A DNA stretch of 64,000 nucleotides from Epiperipatus broadwayi (lineage: Eukaryota; Onychophora; Udeonychophora; Euonychophora; Peripatidae): contig JAQFVV010012477.1 in assembly GCA_028023455.1 (NCBI GenBank), positions 1,855,501 to 1,919,500 of the forward strand, given 5' to 3'. Shown one piece after another: positions 36,421 to 49,394 of the stretch. The notes under the pieces were generated by a model. That model saw only the letters and a program-made list of their open reading frames with translations. It searched no databases and was not told the origin of the DNA. Position numbers and translations under genes: made by a program. Numbering within the stretch: the stretch's first letter is position 1; every line of letters begins with the position of its first letter.

Positions 36421-38603
36421 AAAATAAATATAATTATTAATAATTCCAAGATTTATTAAATAAAAATTTTAATAAAAATTCACCCCATATTTGACAGAGA
36501 GTGCACATGAATATTGTAGCATCAAACACTTCAGCAGATAATTATGTTTTATCACCTAAGTTTGTAGGAAATTATAATGACCTTTCTGCCATCGATTTAT
36601 CTACATCCATTACGCTCTCTTCAATTTCTATTTTTTTTCTTTAGACATTTTTAGTAAAGGCAATCTTGGACAGAAGTTAATGAACAGTGCAGAGTGATCA
36701 TTCCTCAACTCAGTAAAGATATTGGACACAAAACAAAATGTCTTATGCTTTTAAAACACTCATAAGAGCTTGCTTTTATTATATGACCCTTAAGGTTACC
36801 TCCATTCAAGTAAAGAGAAAAGATTATGATTTTATGTAAATTTAAATATAATAAAATGAAATCTCATTCTCAACAAAGCATACAAGAAAAACAGCTACAT
36901 AATTGATAAATTGCCAGCAAAGAGTTCTACAGTTGTAGGAAACATAAACACACATTAAACTAAATTAATTTCAAATAAAAGCCGATAAGTGATCTAAAGA
37001 GAAAACTATTATCTGTCAAAGCTTTTAACACAAATATTATTAATAAAAAAGAAAGATGGATATAAATTAACAACTTACAATACATTCTTTGACAAAGTAA
37101 TAAAAATAAAATCTTGAACTAATTTGTTATGTTTTATAGTTTCCATAAAAATTATACATATAATAAAATAAATGTTTATAAATCAATTAACAATATTTAC
37201 TTCTAATAATAAGCTTATCATTTGTTCTTTTTTCTTCTCTTTAAGTATCAAGATGAGATTTAAGCCCTGGTTTAAAATATAAGAATTTTCTGTTATCTTC
37301 ATGGCTTCAATGTACCCTTCTAAATAATTCCCATGGTGTACACAAGGTTGAGTTTCCACAAGTGTACACTGCTGTTGCTTTGGATCTCCAGTAAGCCAGT
37401 CATGGAGTATGAAGGCCAATTTCAGGATCAGTTTTGCTTTAGGAAATTAGGACATGTTAATGATGACCCAATTGTGGATCTCCGGGGTTTGTCTTAGAAT
37501 GCTTTTTACATGGCATGCTTATGATATTTTTCTCTGAAACTAGTAGTTTTGCATTCTGAATTGATAGTCACTATCTCCAGTAAGTTGGTTTTCTTGATAG
37601 GCATGTCAATAATGACAACTGGCTGATCTTTTCTCTTTTTCAATGGTTTCTTTTAGAGTTATCTATTAGCAATCTGCAATTAGCAAAAATCAAATATAAG
37701 ATATCAACCATCTGCAATTAGCAAATATAAAATATAAACCTCAGCAGTTTGCCATTAGAAAATATAAAATATATAATACAATAAAAAAAAACCAAAGCTT
37801 TTATATTCTTTTTTTTTTATCTACCACCAAATCTTAATTAAAATCTAATCAGGGCTAGTTTCTTTATTCTTTTCTTTTTAAGCTAATAAGAAAGCAAGTC
37901 TTAGCTTTTAAAATAAAATTTTAGTTGGCTATAATTACAACAGCTGAAAACCAAGACAAAAGAAAACTATCTTAACTAAAATCTCGTTTCCCATCCTGAT
38001 CCCATAAAGAATAGCCACAGAATGTTCTGATTAACATATAAGAACTTCATATTATATACAACATTATTATAAATATAGTAACATATTCACTTTTTTTTTC
38101 TTAGTTAATGTCATGATGGTTTAATAGATCCACTTGTTATGTATAATGTGTGTGCGATGAAAGAGTTATACGTTTAAGACACACATAATAAAAAATATGC
38201 ATAGAAAATATATTAAGAAATATTAATAATTAACACAAACTTTAAAATAAACAATTAACAAATGTGTGTGTTGTACATATATAAATTTGGAATTGATATA
38301 TATCTTAGGTAGCATTTTAAAGGTTTTTTATATCTGATCAACAGAATGAATGTGGGTGTAAATGACAATGTTTTTTTCTTCTAATAGATGCTTACAATCA
38401 TGATAGACAAAAATAAATCATGGCCCTTATTCTCAAACAGCTGTAAATTCACTAGCCAAGACAGGAGTTGGTGTTCAAATTGGATGGGGTCAAGAATCTC
38501 CTGAATGTTGACCCAGGCAACCATTGAATGACAACTTTTTATTTAGGTACTTACAATTATAGATCACTTTCAAGTAAAGGAAAATTGTAAGAATTAGAAG
38601 AAG
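36421..38603. other. AT-rich non-coding DNA
   Basis: At 37,670-37,760 a GCAATTAGCAAA.ATATAA-like unit is repeated three times. The minus frame at 37,183-37,419 has a less biased composition than most but no recognisable family. No gene is called. Confidence 0.45.
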
Positions 38604-38739
38604 AACTATCCCATAGTAGTCTTGCATTGGTGGTCGAGAGGTCAGCGCGACTGCCTTGCACTTGCAGGCAGTTGCCCGGATTGTGGGTTCACATCCCGGC
38701 CGATGCTATGACACTTAAAAAAAAAACTATCCCATAGTA
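38604..38739 (+). mobile_element. tRNA-derived SINE with perfect target-site duplication
   Basis: The best-preserved SINE (body 38,619-38,724) lies between identical copies of AACTATCCCATAGTA. It folds as a tRNA. The acceptor stem GCATTGG pairs fully with CCGATGC, the D stem is GTCG/CGAC, and an anticodon-type stem TGCCT/AGGCA closes a 9-base loop. A long variable region of ~12 bases and a T arm with B box GGGTTCACATCCC follow. After the tRNA part there are only ~10 bases (TATGACACTT) and then A10. There is no unrelated body, so the element is almost a bare tRNA plus tail. The long variable arm points to a class II (Leu/Ser type) ancestor; this is inference. Confidence 0.92.
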
Positions 38740-38789
38740 AATGGGAAATTATTAGATGTTGTGACATTAAAAAAAAAGGTGAAGAATGA

Positions 38790-41320
38790 ATTGATTTAAA
38801 AAATGGACATTTAGTCTACTACAATGACACTAATATTGAAAGTATAAGTGGAGTACGATTCATTATAAATATAAAGTGGAAGAACAACATCAAGGAGATT
38901 GTAGATGTATCAGACAGAGTGGCAAGATTAGTTATACAACTTAATAGCAGATACCAAATGCAGATAATTAAGGTTTATGCCCCAACAAATTCTTATAGTT
39001 TAGAAGTAGTAGGTGATTTTTAAATGGATGTAAAAAAGACTTTTGATTAGACTAAAAAACATTTTAAAATTATTATGGGCAACATTAATGCTAGAGTTAG
39101 TAAACAAATTAAAGATAATATACTGGAGGTAAATTTGGTTATGGTAATAGAAGTGAGAGAGAACATAGGCTTGTGTAATTTTCAGAAAAAGAAAAACTTT
39201 ATATTATGATTTCTTTTTTTGAAAAAAATGTTAAAAGGAAATGGATATGGAAGCATCCAAATGAAGGTAGAGCTGTATTGTATTATATTTTGACTAACAG
39301 AAAATATATATTTCAAGATTATAATGTTCTTAATAAATTCAACTCAGGAATTGATTATCGATTAGTAAGATGTAGGATATGTGTTAATGCAAAATTAGAG
39401 AGACAAAAATTCTTAAAAAAACAGTATTTACAATTGATATTCCTAATCCTCAGAAACATTCTAATGAATTTAAATTAGAGCTTGCAAATTGTTTTTAAGT
39501 ATTAATAGATTTTGAAGATGATTCAGATTTGAATTAAATTAATAGGAAAATAACTGATATACTTTTAAAAACTGCAACAAAGATATCTGGTAAAAAAGAA
39601 GTGTTTGACTAATAAAAAGAAATATGAAGATATATAAAAATGATGCATTAAGCATTGAATATCTCAAATTTTGTAAAAATAATATGAAAAAGAGTTGATA
39701 ATGATATAAGAAAGTATAATTGTGACTAGCAAGGATATCTATAGAAGAGAATAATGTCAAAGAATATGTTGGTATTGGCATTGAAAGATATATCTGCAAT
39801 AAGAAAAAAAAATGAAATTATTGCTAAAAACATAGATGACATCATGAAATCAGTAGAAAAGTTCTAACAAAAACTATATAGTAATAAAAAACAAGTACCT
39901 CCTACATCTATTATATCTTCTGAATTACCCAGGATTTTAAATGAAGATGTGCAATTAAATTTATGAAGAAAGGAAAAGCTCCAGGTAATGATGTAATTAT
40001 AATCAATATATTGAAAGCAGCAGGTGAAAAATAGAAAAAAAAATGACAAAATTATATATCAAATATCTAAATGATAAAGATGTACCAGGTGATTGGAATA
40101 ATGCAGTATTATTATTAATATTTATAAAAAGGATATAAAATATTTCAAACAACCCAAAGAACAAACTGGATTTAAAAGTGGCTTTAATGGAGTAGATCAT
40201 TTCCAAGTATTGAGAGAAGTTATAGAAAGGACAAATGAATATGAGTTGCCATTATGTTTTGAATTTGTATATTATGAAAAGGCATTTGTTTCTATAAGAA
40301 TCATTTCTTCATTGATTAAAGTATTGGATAATGTAGGTATAGACCCAGGACATTGTAATTTCTGAAGAATATTTATAAAAATACAACAGAAAAAATTAGA
40401 TTATATAATGATAGTAGGTGGATTAAGATTGAGAAGGGTGTAAGATGGAATGACTCCATATCTCCAAAAGTTTTTTACAGCAGTGTTGCAAGCAAATATT
40501 TTGTGAATTATAATGAGAAGCTAAAGGAAAAAAAATAAATGGAGATTATTTAAATCATTTAGATTTTGCATATGATAAAGTTCTTTTTGAAAATCATGCT
40601 TCAGAACTTTATAGAATATTGCAAAAGTTATCAGATGAATGTAAGAAAGTAGGTCTAAAGGGAAATGTTAAAGAGTCTAAAGTAATGTTCAATGGATTTT
40701 GTCAAAAAAATGAAAATAAAGATTGATTACAAGGAGTTAGAAGAAGTTAACAATACAAATACCATGGCCAGATTATTATTACAGATGAAAGCATAATCGA
40801 TTAAATTAATCATAGAATTAAACTTGATTGGAGTGCTTTTAGTAGAAATAATAATATTAAAAGGAAATATGTTTATATGTTTGAAAAGAAATGTGTTTAA
40901 TAAATGTGAATTACCAGATCTTACTTATGGATCTGAGCATTGGATACTTAATAGATGAACAATCCAGAGACTTCAGACCACTCAAAAAAGTATAAAGAGA
41001 TGCATGTTGGAGTAACTAGCAAAGATCAGAATCCCAATACAAGGGTAAGAGAACAAACAGGTGTTACTGACCTCATTGAAAAAATTAAAAGACTGAAGTG
41101 GAGTTATTCTGGACATATTGCTAGAAGAGATGACAATAGATGGCAATTAAAATCTTAAACTAGATTCTAAGAGACTGTATAAGCCCCATAAAAAGACCAC
41201 ATGTGAGATGGATGAAATAAGAATGTGCAGAGGTAATGTACAGAAGAGAAGCTAAGGATCAAAGAAGATGACCTGAACTTAGAGAGATCTTCATCCTGAA
41301 ATAGATTGATAATGGTTGAT
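38790..41320 (+). pseudogene. Long LINE copy (copy B): endonuclease, RT, C-terminal tail
   Basis: A 2.5-kb plus-strand copy of a non-LTR retrotransposon, broken by many stops. In order it shows part of an AP-type endonuclease (IKVYAPTNSYS near 38,970; IMGNINARVS near 39,070; KWIWKHPNEGRAVL near 39,240; IDYRLVR near 39,350, where SDHRLVR is usual). The RT follows (SGFNGVDHFQVLREVIERTN near 40,180; CFEFVYYEKAF; catalytic-C region LDFAYDKVLF near 40,560, where FADD is expected, so the active site is mutated). The tail GVTDLIEKIKRLKWSYSGHI is at 41,060. It matches copy D at 62.2-63.4 kb in opposite orientation. The endonuclease start is missing. It could not be active. Confidence 0.88.
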
Positions 41321-42282
41321 TATATACACATACATATTGGGTAAATTTTATTAGTCCTATCATCTTTATATAGTTTTCCTGAGCCTGACAAAAGACATGA
41401 ATGTCTAGTTAGTTGATGTATTTTTTGTTAAATCTTGTTTTCTTTATAGATTATTATTCTGTTTTCTTAGAACAAATCTATTATTTTTAAAACTATAAAT
41501 ACAATTAATTCCATGTTTTTGTTTTTTTTAACAGTAAATGTTTTTCCTCTTTTATAATATTTTTTTAGGTATTGTTTTATCTTATTATATTTAATCCATA
41601 AATATACAGCTTTTATATATAATATATACACAAATTTAAAAAAAAACAATCCAGGATCCCCTAGGATCTTAAATACAATTATAGATATATATGTTTTATT
41701 TGTAATATTTGCATATTTTCAATTTATATAATTTTTACCTTTACAAACATTTATTTTCGAATCAATATATTTTAATTAATACTTATTTAAAAATATAATC
41801 ATGGGTAATGGATGAATTTTAAATTCTTAGTTGCTTATTTAGTTATTTATTTCTTAACAATTAGTATATAGTTTTTATTCTACTTCAAACTTTACTAAAA
41901 TCTTGGTGATTTTTAGAGTATCTATATGTGATAAGATCACATAACCTATAGGGATATGTGCAGATATAGATTAATACAGTTCTTGAATTTAGTTATGATA
42001 CTTATTAATCATATAGTATCATGTTTCAAATGAATATTAGCAGTTATCTATCTGATGGCCTAAGAGTTGATCTGTACTTAATAAAAATACTGCAACAGTT
42101 AATGATTTACTGGGTAGAGATAAGAAAGATATAGATACAATAACAATGCTACAATACTAAATTAATTAACAACTGATCCAATATATCTGGAATTTTGCTA
42201 ACAATGTTGCAATACTAATTTTATAAATAACCTTTAAACATCACATGATCACTATCTCCCATGCTTGCTCATAACTATTGTT
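41321..42282. other. AT-rich non-coding DNA
   Basis: No supported feature. Confidence 0.5.
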
Positions 42283-42758
42283 AAAATAGGCAAAACTCTA
42301 TCCATACAGTAGTGCCACTTAAAGCAAGACAGAGTAATCAATGAATGCCATAAGGCTTGTGCATAAAATCCCTATCTAGTGCCTACCCATCCAATATCCC
42401 CAAAATGTATACACTAAAATGTATCGGTGCTGAACTGAGTTCAGACCCATATGACTATATAAGCTATTGAGATTAGATTGAAAATATTTGTGTATTTTTA
42501 ATTTTATTCTCATAATTTTGTAATTATGTAGAGATAAAAGGTGGCTGCTGGAGGGTTGCATTAGATCCTAAGATCTAGGTGCAGTGCTATCAGATCCAAG
42601 GCTCCTCACTGACGAAGCCACAAGCCATAAACTAGTTTGAGGATATTGGATGAGTAGGCACTGGATAGGGATTTTATGCACAAGCCTTCTGGAATCCATT
42701 GATATTACTCTGTCTTGCTTTGAGTGGCACTACTGTATGGAGAGAGTTTTGCCTATTT
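42283..42758. repeat. Foldback element (copy 4)
   Basis: Arms 42,283-42,407 and 42,637-42,758 are inverted relative to each other. They include TACAGTAGTGCCACTTAAAG and its diverged complement, and GGCTTGTGCATAAAATCCCT with its complement. The middle carries the family module AAGGCTCCTCACTGACGAAG. A minus frame at 42,376 lies inside and is not a gene. Confidence 0.8.
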
Positions 42759-43932
42759 ATAAATAACACAACAATATATCTAGAATTTTGTTAATGTCTT
42801 TCATCTGCGAATTTTTTTTATTTTAAAACCTACACTTGAAAATTGATAAGATTATAGACAGCTAAGCAAATATATAGATAGATGTAGAGATGGACAAACA
42901 CTCAGTTATATGTACAGTATATGAAAACAGACTTTAAATATTTATTTGCAAAGATATTCCAATAATCTTCATAATCGAACAATGAAGGGAAAGCATTGCT
43001 TATCAAAATTGTTTATTTTTGGAGTGGTAAAATTTTTAGAATATTTTGATCTTTGTTTTGTGTATACTATCTCAACATTTCTAATTACACATGATCATTA
43101 AGTGGAAGATTATCTGAATTGTTCAAGTCCTGTCTATCTAAAAAAATCCTAATTAGTTTTAATATATAATCTAAATTTGATTAACCTTCGTTTATATTAT
43201 GGGTGTTGACCTGAATGCTACAACAATTAAAATCATAGAAGCCCTAAACATTTATGTATACATATACAATGAATAGTTAGTTCAGTCGAAGGATTATTTT
43301 ATTGCAAAGCCGTCTATTAAATTGTTGATTGATGGAATGTATTCCAATGAGTTATTTAAAGGGCTTTTTCTAAAATCTTTTTATTTATTATATATATAAT
43401 TTTAATATGTTTTCAACTTTTTATAAATTTAATATTAAAAAATCTTAACGAAATGCAATGAACGTAAACTCATCAATTATTTACAGCCTACAGAATTTAA
43501 AGATAATCAATTTTTATAAATACAAAACAATAATTACTCCTGTAGAAAGTTTCATATATTTTGATGTTTTCATTAGAAATTTAAATCAATCTAAGAAACC
43601 ATAAAACGTTTTGTTTACTTATCGTATTTTTAGAGTGCGATGTATTTTTCGTTATCAATGTATTCTAAATTAAATGGGGAACAGTAATATACATATAAAT
43701 AGTTCTTACAATCAAATTTTTTTTTTAATTTAACTTTTTTTTTTTTTTTAAAGCATAAAAAAAAACCTTTTGTAGACATCTATTTTAAATTAAACACACA
43801 TATATTATACACATACCTATAAATAACAAATAAACAAAAAAAATCACATAAATGAAAAAACACCAAAAAAAATAATGTAATGGTCTTCTGTCTTCAGAAT
43901 TTTAAAAAAACAAAAAACATGATTACATATTC
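42759..43932. other. AT-rich non-coding DNA
   Basis: A T14 run lies near 43,737 and A-rich runs near 43,860-43,912. No gene. Confidence 0.5.
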
Positions 43933-44450
43933 AATACAGAGAGCGTACCAATAGTTCAAACAAGCTCTTAATTAATAAGTGCGATATGAGAAAATATTTA
44001 AAATCTCTATCCAGAACACTCTCATCTTCAGACCAACTGGTTTTGAGCTTATGGCTCACGTCAGTGGAGAGGTAGAATATTCAGACACTAGACCTAAAAT
44101 ATCAACTCCCATATAGCTATTTAACTTGGATAGCTGGATTTAAAGACATTTTCGTGTCCAAAAATTTCAGAGTTTCTACTTAAATATACGTATGAAATAA
44201 GTGCTGAGTTATGAGTTGATATTTTAGGTCTAGTGTCCGAATATTCTAGCTCTTCACTGACGTGAGCCATAAACTCAAAACCAGTTAGTCTGGAGATGAG
44301 AGTGTTCCGGATAGAGATTTTAAATATTTTCTCATACCACACTTATTAATTAAGAACTTGTTTGAGCTATTGGTGCTCTCTGTATTGCATTTTTGTAATT
44401 CAAGCTTATTAAAAGTAATGTCATGTTATATATGACTTGCTTTTTTGATT
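43933..44450. repeat. Foldback element (copy 5)
   Basis: Arms 43,933-44,108 and 44,212-44,386 are closely complementary (ends AATACAGAGAGCGTACCAAT and its diverged complement). Each carries the TATGGCTCACGTCAGTG-type module. The right flank (44,387-44,450) has the AAGCTTATTAAAAG ... ATGACTTGCTTTTTTGATTAT module shared with copies 1 and 2. A minus frame at 44,121 is inside the element. This is the most compact complete copy. Confidence 0.85.
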
Positions 44451-46227
44451 ATTATCATTACATATTATATGAAAATAAACTGCTTAATAATGCTAATGGT
44501 GGAATAAAGAAAATAATACATATAGAAATATTAATCTTTGCAATCATCTTATATTAAGAAAATGAGATCTAAATAACATCAATTATTACTCAATAAAATT
44601 AAAACCCATAAAAAAATACAGGAATATCTTCTGTATTTAATCCAAGTCAATGAAAAAATAATGTAGACCATATGTTTAAATTGGATACCAATATTATATT
44701 AAAACAAAAATAAAAATGGAGAAGCAAAAATGTATTTTAATTAATAGAAAAAATAACTGACTTATAAAAAGCTAACTTGAAAATTTACAATACATAGGTA
44801 TAAGTCAGAAATTGCATTATGAGAGTAAAAGTAATTTATATTGAATACAGTTGAAAAAATTATATTGAAGTAATTTGCATATGATTTTGCAACTTATTTA
44901 GTATTTAATGTTTGTAATATAGAGGATTTGAACACAGAATTTCAAACTTTTTTCAGTCATCAATCTGTGTTCAAATCCTCTATATTATATCTGGACTACA
45001 GGTATACAAAATATACTTGTGTTTAAAATGTCTGTCTGAAAAATTAAAGTATATATGGTGATTTATATAAATGATACATACATATATTGTGACACTATTA
45101 TAATGTAACTTATTGAGATTGTTTTTTTTTTTTAAATAAAAGTAACAGGTTAACATATATATATGTTAGATGATACCTACACACCCCTAAAAACAATTTT
45201 TAAAATATTGTACTTTAGATCAGACAAATTTAATATTTGAATATAAAAATAAAAATAAACATAGTTGTTATTTTTCTATAAATTTTAATGTTGAAATTTT
45301 AAAATATTCTTTTGAAATTTTATAATATTATTAAAAAAAAGTTACAACTTTTTCAGTTTTGAAACATTTTTTGTTAAATAGATTTTTAATTTATACAGAC
45401 ATTTTATTAGAAATAAATCTTTGGTTAATGAAAATTAATTGTATCTACGAAATTTTCTGAGTGCATGTAATTAAAAGTTATCAATGTTTATTTTTTTATT
45501 ACGCTAATAATCTAATGAACATTCTGCCTTATAATTTGTCGTCCTATCTATAAAAAAATTGTATATTAATAAATTGCTTTTGAAAATTATTTATCAGGTT
45601 TACAAAAAGTATATATCAGTTGTTGTATCAATAGTTTTCATTTCAATTCTGAGAATATAATAAGTTTGCCTTAAAAGGGATGATGAAAGTTAATAAACTA
45701 TTTTCTTAACTTCAAGAAAAGACAAATGTAAATTTTAAAATAATATCTAAAAAGAAAGATTACTGAAGAATATTTTACAAAATTGGAAGAATGAAAAAAA
45801 CTAATTAATATTAAATAGCTACAAAAAGTAAAAATATTTTTTGTCACCAAACCACACATGGTATAAACTCATTGAATCAAGATATGTGTTACGTAGTGTC
45901 ATAGTTTCACTCTTCACAACAAAAATATAAATATGATCTTATATAATGTATAAATCTTGAGTTACGATTTAAAATATGGTAAGGTTTCTTATATTTTTAT
46001 GAATATTTAATGCTCTTTCTGCAAATATAGAAACCTGTAAACCATTTAAAAAATATTTTGATGTCTTATGATTTTACTTTCAAATACAATCTGAATCATT
46101 GATAATGTTTCAGCTATTTACAAAAAAATAAAGTAATGTCATATCTGGATAAAGAGTTGTGACACATTCTGTGCATATCATTAATGTTTGATAGTCATTA
46201 GTATATAGTACATATATATATATAGAT
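44451..46227. other. AT-rich DNA with a short perfect hairpin
   Basis: Arms at 44,915-44,938 and 44,964-44,987 are perfectly complementary over 24 bp, with a 25-base loop. The stem includes GAGGATTTGAACACAGA, similar to the stem word in the 22.8 kb inverted repeat. Nothing else is supported. Confidence 0.75.
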
Positions 46228-46440
46228 ATGATTTTATATAATTATTTTGGGGATATTCCATGTAGTAAAATAGCTAAATAGTTGCTGTTTCAGCCCAATA
46301 ACAATTACCTTCCTCAGAATATCCTCTATATTTGATTTGAGAAAGAGGACCCTCTGAGAAAGGTAGTTATTTTACTGAAATGTCAATTATTTAGCTATTT
46401 TATTACATGGAATATCCCAAAAATAATTATATGAAGTCAT
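46228..46440. repeat. Inverted repeat, ~90-bp arms
   Basis: Arms 46,228-46,318 and 46,353-46,440 are complementary with scattered mismatches; the outer part contains GGATATTCCATGTAGTAAAA. A TA microsatellite precedes it. It is a likely MITE. Confidence 0.85.
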
Positions 46441-47599
46441 CATTTATCCGTGAAAATATTAGAAACATATATATATATTATTTAATAGAAAACATTAATA
46501 AAGTCAAAATGTATACACATCCAGATGCCTATTTCATGTCACAGTATTGCATTTACATATATACATTTACATAAATAAAATAATATTCACGTTTTTCCAT
46601 GTATAAAAATTATTATAGTAAGTATATGTATCAATGTTTTGTCTGGACTACCCAAAACCATATGTACATGCTATAGTATTGATTTCTCTAACCCAAGAAT
46701 ATTATTCAGATTGGCACACGTCAACAATGTTGGAACACAGAAATCACTGAGAACCTTAAAATGTCATATTATGTAAAAACATGTGATGATAAATGTAAAT
46801 GACCTTCTCTTTGGAAGTCTTATTTAAAAAAAAATCACCAATGTTAATAATTTGTAATATTTATTATTTTTGCCTGTTTTCAATCAATAGAACAGTTGGT
46901 ATTATTATACATCAATGTTTAAAACACATCAACCGTTTTCATAAAATTTGTTATCCATTTGATGGCCAATGTGTTGGAGTCAAAATGTTGGTATATATTT
47001 TTTACTATAAAAAATTATCTATAGATGAACCTAAATAATATTTTATTTATATATGTAGTCCAAGGAAATCTCCATTATATATATATTGCAGAGTATTGAA
47101 AACCCAAGAAAGATACCATTTATTGCAGAAAAAAAGAAGTAGAAAGAAATATTCTTTTTTGTGTTTGTTTTAATCAGCTATATGTATATTTCATTGACAA
47201 TCATTGATAGAATATTGAAAGGAAAATAAAATAGGGGTACACTTCAAGATTGCTGCTAATTTTAGTTATATATTAGGAATCAACTTCTAACTGTGTGTGG
47301 GCCTATATGTGTGTGTGTGGATAATCTAACTTAAATACCCTCTAATTAATATTTCTAAGTTTTAATTCTATGTAACACAGTTTTTTTTTAAATGTATACG
47401 TTATTTCTATTTTATTATATGTTAATATTTTAGAAAGAAAAGAGAGAGAGGAGAGAAAAGAAGAAAGAGAAAAAAACTCATTAGCAAATGTGTAAAATCA
47501 AAGAGACTGCTAATGATTTTTTTTTGATCACCAAACTAGTTTGAACTGAACTACTAATTAATCATAAGTTGACAGTTCTAAGATAAAAAATTTTCAAAC
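46441..47599. other. AT-rich non-coding DNA with a purine tract
   Basis: A 44-base almost pure purine tract runs about 47,433-47,476 (GA-rich). No gene is supported; the plus frame at 46,799 has no family signature. Confidence 0.5.
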
Positions 47600-48230
47600 C
47601 ACTCAAACAGTTAATAGAGTAATTTTACCTTACACTAAAGGGGTTACTGATAAAATCAGTAGAAAACTATCTTATTTTAATATAAAGATTACTTTTTCTA
47701 CTGGCAAAAAAATTGGTGATTTTTTATATAAACCTAAAGACAGAATATTTTTGGAACACCAAGGAGTTTATGGAATTCCATGTTTGCAGTGCTCAAGAAG
47801 CTATGTGGGTCATTCTAATAGATGAATAAATGTCAGAATTAAGGAACATAGAAAGGCTTTTAATCAAAAAATTAGCACATCAGTTTTTACTTCCCATTTT
47901 TTAGAAATTGGTCACAAACCTGATTTTGACAATACAAAATACTTGCTAATTTGGAAAGATATGATTTAAAAACCATGAGGGAGTCAATTGAAATATTAAA
48001 GAGACCTACTGGTTTAAATAGGGCTGATGAAGCACAACATATTCCAGCTAGGTGGAAAGCTTTCATTTTATCTAATATTAACTTGAAATTAATAGGTGAC
48101 AAAACTGAGAGAAATAAACATTTGATAAGCCTCATATTGTGAATGCTGAACTACTTCAAGTTGAATCTCATGTCTCATCTCGCACTGAGTTACGTTATTG
48201 TTTGACATCTAACAATTGTTTTTTCAAAAG
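47600..48230 (+). pseudogene. Penelope-like element C-terminal GIY-YIG region
   Basis: The plus strand encodes the C-terminal part of a Penelope-like protein. Seen are VYGIPCLQCSRSYVGHSNR (47,767-47,823, the GIY-YIG-type core with paired cysteines), then after an in-frame TGA INVRIKEHRKAF (conserved Arg and Glu-His), TSHFLEIGHKPDF, and after a frameshift near 47,945 ERYDLKTMRESIEILKRPTG and LNRADEAQHIPARWKAFI. In this family the domain nicks target DNA. The RT is absent upstream, where AT-rich DNA begins. At least one frameshift and one stop (TGA, probably from CGA) inactivate it. Confidence 0.85.
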
Positions 48231-49148
48231 TTAACCTTGATAATGGTGGTTACTAGTCCATCAAAATATCGGATTGTAATGCAAAATAATACAATTCATA
48301 CTCAAAAATATTTTATATATATTGTAGGTGTTGAGTTCAAATCCTACATAACAAATTCCTAAATACCCCAGAATGCTAGAGAAATATCTCTTTATTCAAC
48401 TGATTTATTAATTAAAAAGAAGACAAACAATATTTTGAATATATATTAGTTAGAATTCTAAAACACACATAAACAGTTGTCTTAGACACAGACTCAATGA
48501 ATAAATATTTTTTCTAATGTTGTTTAGTAACCTTTCTTAAAGCTAATTTATGTTTACAAGATTATAATATTTTTCTTTTAATTGTTGGTTCTAATACTTG
48601 TTTTACTGATTAATGAATTTTAATTTATAGCTTTTAAATCATTCAAATTATTTTTAATAGGCAGGTTTTATATGTGTAAATAAAAATAAGTGTGTAACTG
48701 CATTTACAGACATAAACCTAAAACATTTATAGACATATTTTAATAATAGAAAGAGTTTTTCATTTTATAATTTCTTTATAAAAAGTTATATTGTTTAAAA
48801 ACAGTTATATATTAATTAGGATCAATTTGTTTTACCTGGAAGAGTTAGAGTTTCACTTAACATTTTGACTGAGGTTAAAGTTAATAGAGAGAAGTTGATG
48901 GTCAAATTTTAGACTTGAGAAAAGGGGGGCTGCTATTAAGATTTGATAGAGCCCTAATCAGTCAACAGTTAAATTATCAAGAAATCATATCATTTTGGAT
49001 TTTTTACCAATAGTAAATTATAAAAAAATTGTCAAATTTGAAAAAAATTTGATCAGATAGTTTAATTAATGGAAGCCATGTGTTTTAGTAACAAAAATAT
49101 GTGAGTTTTTGAGGCAGACTAACTTATATAAAAGCTGGCAATAAATTT
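48231..49148. other. AT-rich non-coding DNA
   Basis: A B-box-like word (GAGTTCAAATCCTAC) at about 48,330-48,344 is the only notable site. No tRNA fold was found around it. Confidence 0.45.
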
Positions 49149-49394
49149 GTGAAAGAGGAAAAAAGAAAACTAGATTGCTTTAGAGAAACCAGACTTTGTT
49201 TTAAAGGTTGTCTACATCAACATGGTGGTGTAGAAAAGATTTGTTTGGGCCCCATTGGACATCCAGAAACCAATGCGCATCTGAAGAGTTTGAATCCAAA
49301 ATATTTAAAATATGTTATAACTGATTGCCAAATAAAAAAGAAGAAACTTATTATTTCACCTGTGCTGGTAAATCTAAATGGAGCCAAGAAGTAA
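49149..49394 (+). other. Open frame of 81 codons, unrecognised
   Basis: A plus frame with mixed codon use and less AT bias than its surroundings, including ETRLCFKGCLHQHGGVEKIC and GPIGHPETNAHLKSLNP. A few C and H residues are spaced as in loose zinc-binding motifs, but none fits a known pattern. Continuing frames at 49,430-49,560 include FKPKQNAKIYGKQQIPIGLL. These may be remains of an old retroelement polyprotein or an exon. I cannot decide. Confidence 0.25.

Noticed and set aside
37183-37419. 78-codon minus frame with a fairly balanced N-terminal half
   Set aside because: No motif, no promoter and no continuation in flanking frames; the second half is low-complexity.
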